Shown piece by piece: positions 1-5,161 of a DNA stretch of 5,161 bases. Position 1 is the first letter of the stretch; the number at the start of each line of letters is the position of its first letter. Origin of the DNA: Chloroflexota bacterium (GTDB taxonomy: Bacteria; Chloroflexota; Dehalococcoidia; Lucifugimonadales; Lucifugimonadaceae); NCBI GenBank assembly GCA_016210435.1, contig JACQUF010000230.1, positions 1-5,161 on the forward strand. The letters run 5' to 3'. The notes under the pieces were generated by a model. That model was not told the origin of the DNA. It worked only from the letters and a program-made list of their open reading frames with translations, and ran no database searches. The position numbers and the translations under genes were made by a program.

Positions 1-914
1 CTTCCGAACGTGTCGCCTATCTCAACGGCAAGATCTTGCCCGAGAGCCACGCTCTGGTCTCATTCCGTGACCGGGGGTTTCTGTACGGCGATGCCGTATT
101 CGACACGACCCGCACGTTCGGACACCGGATTTTCAAGCTGCAGCAGCATATCGACCGCCTGTTTCGGTCGCTGAGATCCGTGCAAATCGACCCCGGCCTT
201 TCGCCTGCCAAATTGACCGAAATCACCGAGGAAGTCACCGCACAGAATCTCAAGCTGCTTGGACCGGACGATGACTACTGGGTGAGCCAGCGAATTTCCC
301 GTGGATACCGGACCCCCGAAGGCGATACCCCGCAGCATGAGGGACCGACGGTCATCGTCGAGTGCATGCCGCTGTCGCTTCGCGCCCGCGCGCGGCTTTA
401 CCGGGACGGCATCGACGTGATCGTGCCTGCGACGCGCAGGACCCCGCCGGAATCGGTCAGCCCCAGGGCGAAGACCCACAACTACCTGAACCTGGTCCTC
501 GCGGACCTCGAAGCCAAAACGCACGACCCCGAGGCGTGGGCGATCTTGCTGGACACGAACGGCTTTCTGACCGAGGGTACCGGGAGCAACATCTTCACGG
601 TGAAGAATGGCAAGGTGTACACGCCAAGGTCCCCGTTCGTACTGGGCGGGATCAGCCGCGAGACCGTGATGGAGCTCGCCGAGAAGATCGACTTGCCGAT
701 CGTAGAGGCCGACCTCGATCTGTATGACGCCATGACCGCTGACGAGGCGTTCCTCACATCGACAAGCCTGTGCGTCTGCGGTGTCCGTTCGATCAACGGC
801 GCAAAGGTTGGAGACGGCGCGCCGCCCGGCCCGATTACGAAGGCGCTATCGGATGCGTACATCGAACTCGTGAACTTCGACTTCGTTGCCCAGCACTTGA
901 GACGGCTCGATTAA
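1..914 (+). CDS. Class IV PLP-dependent aminotransferase (branched-chain/D-amino-acid type), 5' partial
   Basis: Fold-type IV aminotransferase, a cytoplasmic PLP enzyme moving an amino group between an amino acid and a 2-oxo acid. The reading frame is open from base 3 and begins SERVAYLNGKILPES, the usual N-terminal strand of the family (x-NG-x-hydrophobic), so only a few residues seem missing. Numbering from the first full codon: DRGFLYGD near residues 22-30; a RISRG strand near 97-101; the Schiff-base lysine K157 in AKTHNYLN (AAG 471-473); the cofactor-binding E191 in FLTEGTGSNIF; LGGISRET near 214-221; and a TSTS phosphate-loop region near 252-255. The 303 visible residues match a full-length enzyme. 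Internal TTG 36 is not the start, because conserved sequence lies before it. The family includes IlvE, D-alanine aminotransferase and aminodeoxychorismate lyase; I cannot separate these here, so no symbol is given. The EamA permease follows in the same direction. Confidence 0.93.
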   Translation, partial: SERVAYLNGKILPESHALVSFRDRGFLYGDAVFDTTRTFGHRIFKLQQHIDRLFRSLRSVQIDPGLSPAKLTEITEEVTAQNLKLLGPDDDYWVSQRISRGYRTPEGDTPQHEGPTVIVECMPLSLRARARLYRDGIDVIVPATRRTPPESVSPRAKTHNYLNLVLADLEAKTHDPEAWAILLDTNGFLTEGTGSNIFTVKNGKVYTPRSPFVLGGISRETVMELAEKIDLPIVEADLDLYDAMTADEAFLTSTSLCVCGVRSINGAKVGDGAPPGPITKALSDAYIELVNFDFVAQHLRRLD

Positions 915-952
915 GCGCGGCACAGGTCAGATGGGTCGGTTCGACTGAAGCT

Positions 953-956
953 GGAG
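953..956 (+). promoter_or_regulatory. Shine-Dalgarno GGAG placed for a CTG start at 964
   Basis: GGAG lies 7 nt before an in-frame CTG (964-966) of the permease. The conventional TTG candidate at 1012 has only GC-rich sequence without a purine tract before it. The placement is seen directly; its use as a ribosome binding site is inferred. Confidence 0.4.
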
Positions 957-1011
957 TGCTGGCCTGACCAGTCGCAAAGCGACGCACCGAGCTCTGACCG
1001 CGCCCGCGGCG

Positions 1012-2007
1012 TTGTTCGCGCTCTTCCTTTCGATCCTCTGGGCCGGCAACCCGATCTCCATAAAAGCGGGGCTGGAAGACGCGCCACCCCTGCGACTGGG
1101 CTGGTACCGGTTTGTGGCAGGCGGCATCGTTGTCCTGATCTGGGCGCTGATCGTGAGGGCCGACCTGCGCGTCAAGCGCGAGGAATGGTTGCCTCTGTTC
1201 GTCCTGGGGATCATTTTTTCGATCCAGCTCGCGTTCATGAACATCGGACTCAATCTGACGACCGCTGGCAACGGGGGCGTTCTGACGATAACGTTCCCGA
1301 TCTGGGTCGCCATCCTTGCCCACTTCCAGATCCCGGGGGACCACCTGACGAAGCGCAAGCTTGCGGGCGTCCTCATCGCATACGGCGGCATAGCTGCGCT
1401 GCTGGCGCAAAGCTTCCAGTTCGATCCCGAACGCCTTATCGGCGACGCGTTCATGCTCGCGTCGGGGTTCCTGCTCGCTGAACGACAGGTGTACAACGCG
1501 AAGGCGTCGCAGAACATCCATCCGGCGAAGCTGCTCCTTGCGCAGGCGATCATCGGCACGCTGACGTTTGTCGTTGCGAGCGTGATCTGGGAATCCGGCC
1601 CATATGTATGGACCGCAAGGCTGGGGTTGTCGATCTTCTACCAGGGCGTCGTGATCGCAGGATTCGGCTTTATCGCGAACCTGCTATTGATCCAGCGATT
1701 CTTCCCCTCCCAGGTAGCCGTGCTGAACCTCACGCAGCCGATCTTCGCGATCCTTGCGGCGTGGGTGATCCTGGGCGAGCCGTTGACGCCAATGCTGTGG
1801 ATAGGCGCGTTTTTCGTCATGATCGGGGCTGCGCTTGTGCAGCGCTGGCCGCAACCGCGAACGATGCCCTCATCCGGCCTTCGGCCACCTTCTCCCCGTC
1901 GGGGCGAAGGGATCGATGGTAAAGACGCCGCTGCGCCGAGGGTCGGCGCCTGGGAGCCTCCCAGACCGGGGCAACGCGCCACGCCCTCGCCGCCAGGAGA
2001 CGCATGA
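1012..2007 (+). CDS. DMT-superfamily EamA-type permease
   Basis: Inner-membrane transporter of the drug/metabolite (EamA, RhaT-like) family, typically a metabolite or amino-acid exporter; substrate unknown. It shows two EamA halves with about ten hydrophobic helices, at residues ~2-18, 31-49, 60-80, 87-105, 115-133, 142-160, 174-193, 205-225, 235-255 and 260-276. Family signatures are LWAGNPISIKAGL in helix 1, LGWYRF at the start of helix 2, and LNLTQPIFAILAAWVILGEPLTP in helix 9. Coordinates use the first conventional start, TTG 1012, but this leaves helix 1 with almost no N-terminal tail. An upstream in-frame CTG at 964 adds a basic leader (TSRKATHRALTAP) and has GGAG 7 nt before it, so I favour 964. 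An in-frame TGA at 946-948 limits further extension. Residues from ~280 to 331 are Pro/Arg/Gly-rich and encoded by a palindromic repeat, not by family sequence. Confidence 0.9.
   Translation: MFALFLSILWAGNPISIKAGLEDAPPLRLGWYRFVAGGIVVLIWALIVRADLRVKREEWLPLFVLGIIFSIQLAFMNIGLNLTTAGNGGVLTITFPIWVAILAHFQIPGDHLTKRKLAGVLIAYGGIAALLAQSFQFDPERLIGDAFMLASGFLLAERQVYNAKASQNIHPAKLLLAQAIIGTLTFVVASVIWESGPYVWTARLGLSIFYQGVVIAGFGFIANLLLIQRFFPSQVAVLNLTQPIFAILAAWVILGEPLTPMLWIGAFFVMIGAALVQRWPQPRTMPSSGLRPPSPRRGEGIDGKDAAAPRVGAWEPPRPGQRATPSPPGDA
1866..1910. repeat. Palindromic intergenic-type repeat (two hairpins) inside the permease 3' end
   Basis: Two adjacent hairpins are visible. The first is GGCC-TTC-GGCC at 1876-1886. 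The second has 10-base arms, 1888-1897 and 1901-1910, around the loop GTC; the arms are complementary except for one internal T-C mismatch. The wording (CCCTCATCCGGCCTTCGG, then CCTTCTCCCC with its complement) resembles a dispersed REP-like element that I recall from many high-GC bacterial genomes, usually found between genes. Here it is translated in frame as part of the permease tail. Copy number in this genome cannot be seen. Confidence 0.65.
1950..1964. repeat. Inverted repeat CTGGGAG-C-CTCCCAG
   Basis: Perfect 7-base arms around one central C, inside the last codons of the permease and 66 bp before the end of the convergent gene. It could belong to the same repeat-derived block as 1866-1910 or be a symmetrical protein-binding site. 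It lacks a T tract, so it is a poor candidate for an intrinsic terminator. Confidence 0.5.
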
Positions 2008-2029
2008 TCAGGCAGCGCGCCCGGGGCGG

Positions 2030-2605
2030 TCAGACCCCGAACCGGTAGCGCTTGACCTCAACCCACCGGCCCCCGTACGCAGGTCCAACCCTCCCAATGA
2101 GCGACATCGAGGTCGCCAGGAAACCGGGCCCGAGGTCCAGGAACCCGCACAGGACTCGTCCCTTCGCGATCTGTTCTGGCGAGGCGTCCATGTACACCGT
2201 CAGGTGCGGGTCGAACGCGGAAGCGCCGTATGCGTCCCTGCTGACCGGGTTGATCACACGCTCGAGATCCGCGTTGAGGCGCCGGAGCGGCTCGGAGATC
2301 TTCACGGCGACCGAGCGGTTTCTCCCCTCGTTTGACTCCGTTTGATCGCCGAATTCGACCCGGAAAGGCCTGGCCGTTGTGGCAACGCCGGCGATCCTGC
2401 GGTCGACGTCGCCCAGGTCGACTATTCGATAGAAAGTCCCTCTCACTGTCAGGTGAGCGGGCGGCATGGCGCGGGTCAACTTGATGGTTTCCCTGAGCTT
2501 AGAGACCATCTGGACCTGATCCTGGGGCGCCATGAGCACGACAGCGTAGACGCTGTGTCCAAACTGGTCGTCATGAAGGGTTGCGCTGTCAACCATCTGA
2601 TTCAC
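2030..2605 (-). CDS. 2H phosphoesterase, 2'-5' RNA ligase family protein
   Basis: A 191-residue protein of the 2H superfamily (LigT/2'-5' RNA ligase/cyclic phosphodiesterase group), soluble and cytoplasmic. The defining pair of H-x-T motifs is present: H51-L-T53 in PPAHLTVRG and H134-L-T136 in FDPHLTVYM, 83 residues apart as expected for the two-lobed fold with one catalytic His per lobe. Members cleave or form 2'-5' or 2',3'-cyclic phosphate bonds in RNA or nucleotides; the actual substrate cannot be told from the sequence. Length is typical. The start is either GTG at 2605 or ATG three codons in (2596); neither has a clear Shine-Dalgarno sequence. It stands alone, 22 bp from the end of the convergent permease and divergent from the serine hydrolase, so no functional partner is suggested by context. 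Confidence 0.85.
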   Translation of the reverse strand: MNQMVDSATLHDDQFGHSVYAVVLMAPQDQVQMVSKLRETIKLTRAMPPAHLTVRGTFYRIVDLGDVDRRIAGVATTARPFRVEFGDQTESNEGRNRSVAVKISEPLRRLNADLERVINPVSRDAYGASAFDPHLTVYMDASPEQIAKGRVLCGFLDLGPGFLATSMSLIGRVGPAYGGRWVEVKRYRFGV

Positions 2606-2611
2606 GGTCCA

Positions 2612-2617
2612 TATAAT
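2612..2617 (+). promoter_or_regulatory. Consensus -10 hexamer TATAAT
   Basis: A perfect TATAAT in an otherwise GC-rich gap, 52 bp before the ATG at 2670 of the serine hydrolase. No good -35 hexamer sits 16-18 bp upstream (the bases there are around TCAACC). On the - strand the same A/T patch offers GATTAT (2618-2613), with TTGGAA (2642-2637) 18 bp upstream, each matching 4 of 6 consensus bases, so it may serve the 2H phosphoesterase instead. That promoter would start transcription at or next to the GTG at 2605, giving a nearly leaderless message. Confidence 0.45.
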
Positions 2618-2628
2618 CGCCGGACAGC

Positions 2629-2644
2629 CTTTGGAATTCCAAAG
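2629..2644. promoter_or_regulatory. Perfect 16-bp palindrome, candidate operator
   Basis: CTTTGGAATTCCAAAG is a fully self-complementary 16-mer centred between two divergent genes, just downstream of TATAAT and overlapping the candidate - strand -35. Such symmetry is typical of sites bound by dimeric repressors. With no loop it is a weak RNA hairpin. The regulator is unknown and none is encoded in the window. Confidence 0.45.
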
Positions 2645-2669
2645 CTGCGGAAACGGCGAAATCGGGCAA

Positions 2670-3764
2670 ATGTCCTCGCATTCTGTCTTCGTTAGCGGTT
2701 CTTACCCGGCCGTAAGCGGCCTGTACTCGACCCATCTGAAGCAAGGGCTTCACCTGGCGGCAGCGCTTGCCGTCTTTCACCGCAGCCGTCTTGAAATAGA
2801 TCTTTCCGGCGGGGTGCGAGAGCCCGGCAGCGGGTCGCCGGCGGGCCCGGACACTCTGTTCGTCGGGTTCTCATGTGGGAAGCCGCTTGCAGCCGCGTGT
2901 CTCTGGGTGCTAAAGGAGCGTGGAAGGATCTCGTGGGACAAATCTGTCGCCAATTACTGGCCTGAATTCGGCAGCGGCGGCAAAGAAGGGATCACGGTCC
3001 GCGATGTGCTCACGCACCGGGCGGGGCTGCCGACTACGCCGAAGCCGGTCGAAGGTACCGGAATGACCAACTTCGGCCGTGCGGTACAGGCACTCGTCGA
3101 AGCTAGCCCCGAGTACCCACCCGGAACCGCGATCCAGTATCACTCGGTAACCTTCGGGTGGCTTGTAGGCGAGCTGGTGCAGCGTGTATCCGGCCGGTCG
3201 TTCCGGGAGTTCTTCGAATCGGAAGTAAAGGCGCCGCTTGGGCTCCGCGACACCTATTTCGGCCTGCCGCCCGAACTCGAGCACCGCGCCGCTCACCTCA
3301 CCGAGACCAAGGACGCGTCGCAGCCCCGCGCTGCAGAGCTATTCAACCTCTCGAAGATCCACCAGGCCATCATCCCGGCTGCAAACCTGATGACGACTGC
3401 GCGCGACCTCGCGCGGTTCTACGCCGCGCTGGTCGGACGCGGCGAAATTCAGGGCGTGCGGTGGCTGAAACCCGAGACGGTAGTCGAAGCCACGTCCCTC
3501 CACGCCGAAGGTCCCGCGCGGGATGACGGCCGCCCGCAACGCTGGGGACTCGGCATCCACATCGGCGGGCTCGAGAAACACACGATGGGAATCAACACGA
3601 ACCCGCGTTCCTTCGGGCATGGCGGCTACGGGACGTCGATCGCCTGGGGAGACCCGGATGCCGGCATCGCGATGGCGTATCTGACGAGCGGCATACAGTC
3701 GGACGAAGTCAACCTCGAGCGGCTGTGCGGCATGTCGGAGACGGTCAAACAGGCGTTTGGCTAA
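2670..3764 (+). CDS. Serine hydrolase, beta-lactamase/EstB (class VIII esterase-like) family
   Basis: A 364-residue member of the penicillin-binding-protein-like serine hydrolases, closest in pattern to EstB/class VIII esterases. Numbering from ATG 2670: nucleophile motif S68-C-G-K71 in GFSCGKPLAAA; the ISWDKSVANYWPEF segment near 87-100; VRDVLTHRAGLPTTP near 110-124; Y157-H-S159 in QYHSVTFGWLVGEL, the Y-x-(N/S) motif; and H317-G-G319 in SFGHGGYGTSIAWGDP, the third active-site element. Members hydrolyse short-chain esters or sometimes beta-lactams; the substrate here is not predictable. I see no signal peptide, so a cytoplasmic location is likely. The frame also reads back to TTG 2631, but that start falls inside the 16-bp palindrome and adds nonconserved residues, so ATG 2670 is preferred although its Shine-Dalgarno sequence is weak. 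The dehydrogenase gene follows after 47 bp. Confidence 0.9.
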   Translation: MSSHSVFVSGSYPAVSGLYSTHLKQGLHLAAALAVFHRSRLEIDLSGGVREPGSGSPAGPDTLFVGFSCGKPLAAACLWVLKERGRISWDKSVANYWPEFGSGGKEGITVRDVLTHRAGLPTTPKPVEGTGMTNFGRAVQALVEASPEYPPGTAIQYHSVTFGWLVGELVQRVSGRSFREFFESEVKAPLGLRDTYFGLPPELEHRAAHLTETKDASQPRAAELFNLSKIHQAIIPAANLMTTARDLARFYAALVGRGEIQGVRWLKPETVVEATSLHAEGPARDDGRPQRWGLGIHIGGLEKHTMGINTNPRSFGHGGYGTSIAWGDPDAGIAMAYLTSGIQSDEVNLERLCGMSETVKQAFG

Positions 3765-3801
3765 CGCGCGCGGTATGCTCACAGACGTGCCATTTTTCTA
3801 C

Positions 3802-3805
3802 AGGA
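3802..3805 (+). promoter_or_regulatory. Shine-Dalgarno AGGA deciding the dehydrogenase start
   Basis: AGGA lies 6 nt before ATG 3812. It supports this start over the in-frame codon at 3725, which would overlap the serine hydrolase by 40 bp and add 29 unconserved residues. Confidence 0.65.
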
Positions 3806-3811
3806 CGCAAG

Positions 3812-4852
3812 ATGCCAGTTGAACAACGCCCAGCGCGTGACTACGACATCAGGTTCGGCCACGGCCTGGTCAAAGCGGACTCGGCGAGGTGGCCACGATA
3901 CGTAGCCGCCACGACTCCGTCCGCCTGGGCAGCCGTCCGGCCGTTCCTTGCAAGGGAACCAGCAGGGCTCGTCCACAACAAGTGGCTTGATCGCAAGCAT
4001 TTGGAAGAGACAACGGCCTCTCTGCCGGACGACGTCGAGCTTGCGGTTGGAATAGGGGCGGGCCGGGCGCTCGATCACGCCAAGTTCGTCGCGGACAGGA
4101 AGGGAATCCCGCTGATCCAGGTACCGACGGTGGTGTCGACGGGCGCCATCATTCATGGCTTCTGCGGGCAGTGGACCGGCCGTGTCATCAGCGGCGTTGC
4201 CTGCATCGTCAACTGCGAGTACGTGCTCGTCGACTACGACCTCGTGCTGAAGGCGCCGGAGCGGCTGAACACCGCGGGCCTCGGAGACGTGCTGTGCGGC
4301 TATGCCGGCTTGTCCGAGTGGCGTCACAACGCGAAGCGAGGCTACGGGCCTCCGTTCGATCCAGAGGCCACCAGGGACGTGATCGCCCATCACGCAGAGA
4401 TCGTCGATCGGTTCCCGAAAACTCTCGGCAGGCATGGTGAACTGACGGACGAAAGCGTTCGTTTCATCATGAAAGCCGTCCAGGACAGGGACGAGAGGAT
4501 GCTGCGGCATCCCGCCGCCCCGGGGGCTGATCATCAATTCTGCTTTTCGCTGGAGCTGGCAAACGACCGCTTCTGGATCCACGGTGAGGAATGTGCGCTC
4601 GGCGCGGTGATCGTCGCGTGGCACACGGAGCAGTCACCCGAAACGCTGATCGGCTGGCTGGACACGTGCCGTGTCAAATTCAGGCCCCGCGACATGGACA
4701 TTTCGAAGCCGCAGCTACAGAAGGGCCTCCAAGAACTCCCGCGCTGGATGGGCGACAAGGCAGCAGGCCGGGACGTCGACTCGCTCATGCGTCGCGATCC
4801 CGTTACGGGCAAACGCTTCGAAGAGCTCTGGGCCTGGCTCTCGGAAGTCTGA
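3812..4852 (+). CDS. Iron-containing alcohol dehydrogenase, glycerol-1-phosphate dehydrogenase-like
   Basis: A 346-residue member of the metal-dependent polyol dehydrogenase group (Fe-ADH_2; glycerol-1-phosphate and glycerol dehydrogenases), cytoplasmic and NAD(P)-dependent. Visible motifs: nucleotide-binding [12 protein letters not shown] (80-91), where relatives usually have [13 protein letters not shown] (104-112); GLGD with metal ligand D159; GADHQF with metal ligand H241; and HGEECALG with metal ligand H257. All three expected metal ligands are present. At residue 111 (GGC 4142-4144) there is Gly where related enzymes have Asp in an S-x-D segment that contacts the polyol, so the substrate may not be glycerol 1-phosphate. 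True G1PDH makes the archaeal lipid backbone stereoisomer; that role should not be assumed here. The lipoprotein gene begins 16 bp downstream, suggesting co-transcription. The broad family is firm, the substrate is open. Confidence 0.87.
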   Translation: MPVEQRPARDYDIRFGHGLVKADSARWPRYVAATTPSAWAAVRPFLAREPAGLVHNKWLDRKHLEETTASLPDDVELAVGIGAGRALDHAKFVADRKGIPLIQVPTVVSTGAIIHGFCGQWTGRVISGVACIVNCEYVLVDYDLVLKAPERLNTAGLGDVLCGYAGLSEWRHNAKRGYGPPFDPEATRDVIAHHAEIVDRFPKTLGRHGELTDESVRFIMKAVQDRDERMLRHPAAPGADHQFCFSLELANDRFWIHGEECALGAVIVAWHTEQSPETLIGWLDTCRVKFRPRDMDISKPQLQKGLQELPRWMGDKAAGRDVDSLMRRDPVTGKRFEELWAWLSEV

Positions 4853-4856
4853 AGCC

Positions 4857-4860
4857 AGGA
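4857..4860 (+). promoter_or_regulatory. Shine-Dalgarno AGGA for the lipoprotein gene
   Basis: AGGA ends 8 nt before ATG 4869 and lies in the 16-bp gap after the dehydrogenase stop, which fits translation from a shared message. Confidence 0.6.
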
Positions 4861-4868
4861 CCGGTCTG

Positions 4869-5161
4869 ATGCGATCAGGACTTCTCGTTTCTCTACTCGC
4901 GCTCGTGCTCGTTGCATGCGGCCCGTCTGCGGAAGAGTTGCGGGCGACGATCGACGCTCGCATCGAGGCCGCGCTGGCTGCGGTACCCACGCCGACACCT
5001 CAGCCGACCGCGACGCCTCAACCGACCCCTACGCCGGTGCGGATCCCGACGCCGCTGCCGACCGCAACGCCGCTGCCGACCGCAACGCCGCTGCCGACCG
5101 CGACGCCCCAGCCGACCCCGACACCGGTGCGGAGCCCCACACCGCGGCCGACCGCGACGCC
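4869..5161 (+). CDS. Pro-Thr-rich lipoprotein, 3' partial
   Basis: An open frame of 97 codons plus two bases runs off the window. It begins [20 protein letters not shown]: a basic N-terminus, a hydrophobic core and the lipobox L14-V15-A16-C17, so the protein should be cleaved before C17, lipidated and anchored outside the membrane. Residues ~21-39 ([19 protein letters not shown]) look like an amphipathic helix. From P40 (base 4986) the sequence is a flexible linker of units such as [13 protein letters not shown] and PLPTAT, without charged residues except Arg. Such linkers commonly tether an extracytoplasmic domain to a lipid anchor. From recollection of similar Chloroflexota proteins, a trypsin-like protease or ligand-binding domain may follow, but nothing in the window shows it. 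The ATG has AGGA 8 nt upstream and lies 16 bp after the dehydrogenase gene. Confidence 0.85.
   Translation, partial: MRSGLLVSLLALVLVACGPSAEELRATIDARIEAALAAVPTPTPQPTATPQPTPTPVRIPTPLPTATPLPTATPLPTATPQPTPTPVRSPTPRPTAT
5001..5160 (+). repeat. 90-bp period repeat, two copies (5001-5070 and 5091-5160)
   Basis: Bases 5001-5070 and 5091-5160 align without gaps at 60 of 70 positions by my hand count. Of the ten differences about seven are synonymous and three change the residue (Q/L, I/S, L/R). The period equals 30 residues, five units of six, so the Pro-Thr linker has a higher-order repeat. The second copy runs to the edge, so further copies may follow. Confidence 0.75.
5049..5102 (+). repeat. Three tandem 18-bp units encoding TPLPTA
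   Basis: The unit ACGCCGCTGCCGACCGCA occurs at 5049-5066, 5067-5084 and 5085-5102; the first two are identical and the third differs only at its last base (A to G). Near identity suggests recent slippage or unequal exchange within the linker coding sequence. Confidence 0.85.

Noticed and set aside
931..948. Five-codon open frame (MGRFD, stop) before the permease
   Set aside because: In frame with the permease but too short and without a Shine-Dalgarno sequence; probably chance, though its TGA bounds the permease start.
835..1559. Long - strand open frames opposite the permease (228 and 210 codons)
   Set aside because: Arg/Ser/Gln-rich translations with no recognisable domain, lying antisense to a clear membrane protein; typical shadows in high-GC DNA.
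2022..2039. Hairpin CGGGG/CCCCG around the 2H phosphoesterase stop as a terminator
   Set aside because: Five-base stem with an 8-nt loop and no T tract on either strand; too weak to call.
1835..2335. 166-codon + strand frame spanning the permease end and the 2H phosphoesterase
   Set aside because: Composition is arbitrary and it overlaps two well-supported genes, one antisense.
2587..2592. TTGACA on the - strand as a -35 box
   Set aside because: It lies inside the 2H phosphoesterase coding sequence with no suitable -10 at the right distance.
2631..2669. TTG 2631 as start of the serine hydrolase
   Set aside because: It lies inside the 16-bp palindrome and adds 13 residues without family resemblance; ATG 2670 is more likely.
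3753..3797. Small hairpin (GCGTT/AACGC) and later T5 run after the serine hydrolase as a terminator
   Set aside because: The T run is about 25 nt from the short stem, so they do not form an intrinsic terminator.
3725..3811. In-frame extension of the dehydrogenase back to 3725
   Set aside because: It overlaps the serine hydrolase and adds unconserved residues; ATG 3812 has a Shine-Dalgarno sequence.
3779..4624. 281-codon - strand open frame opposite the dehydrogenase
   Set aside because: No recognisable motif, and the + strand carries a complete motif set for an Fe-ADH.
4534..4998. - strand frame across the dehydrogenase-lipoprotein junction
   Set aside because: Ser/Arg-rich with no domain; the + strand has stop, Shine-Dalgarno sequence and lipobox in good order.
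5001..5161. Tandem repeats as a CRISPR array
   Set aside because: Units are contiguous 18-bp coding repeats without spacers and read in frame as a Pro-Thr linker.

Overview
The window is high-GC, densely coded bacterial DNA with five protein genes: four on the + strand and one on the - strand. No RNA gene, CRISPR array, transposase or phage gene is visible. The organism is probably a member of the Chloroflexota, of the SAR202/Dehalococcoidia type. This is an inference from the high GC content, the lipoprotein with a long Pro-Thr linker at the right edge, and the mix of class IV aminotransferase, EamA transporter, EstB-like serine hydrolase and Fe-ADH/G1PDH-like dehydrogenase. It has not been tested, and a high-GC actinobacterium is the main alternative.

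Left part (1-2007, + strand): a class IV PLP aminotransferase, probably lacking only its first few codons, is followed by a ten-helix DMT/EamA permease. They could form an amino-acid metabolism and export pair. The permease has two oddities. Its best-looking start is a CTG at 964 with a good Shine-Dalgarno sequence. Its last ~50 codons read through a palindromic intergenic-type repeat (about 1866-1910) and a second inverted repeat (1950-1964).

Middle (2008-2670): a short 2H phosphoesterase (2'-5' RNA ligase family) gene lies on the - strand. It converges with the permease and diverges from the serine hydrolase. The divergent gap of about 64-73 bp holds a perfect TATAAT hexamer and a perfect 16-bp palindrome, a plausible shared control region.

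Right part (2670-5161, + strand): an EstB/class VIII beta-lactamase-like serine hydrolase, an iron-containing alcohol dehydrogenase related to glycerol-1-phosphate dehydrogenase, and the start of a lipoprotein gene run in the same direction with gaps of 47 and 16 bp. The last two are very likely co-transcribed. The dehydrogenase keeps the three expected metal ligands but has Gly where relatives have a substrate-contacting Asp. The lipoprotein has a clear lipobox, a short helical segment, then a Pro-Thr repeat that runs off the window and shows 18-bp and 90-bp periodicity in the DNA.

I see no convincing new defence, mobile or RNA-based system. The observations most worth following up are the CTG start, the repeat-derived permease tail, the divergent palindrome and the Asp-to-Gly change.
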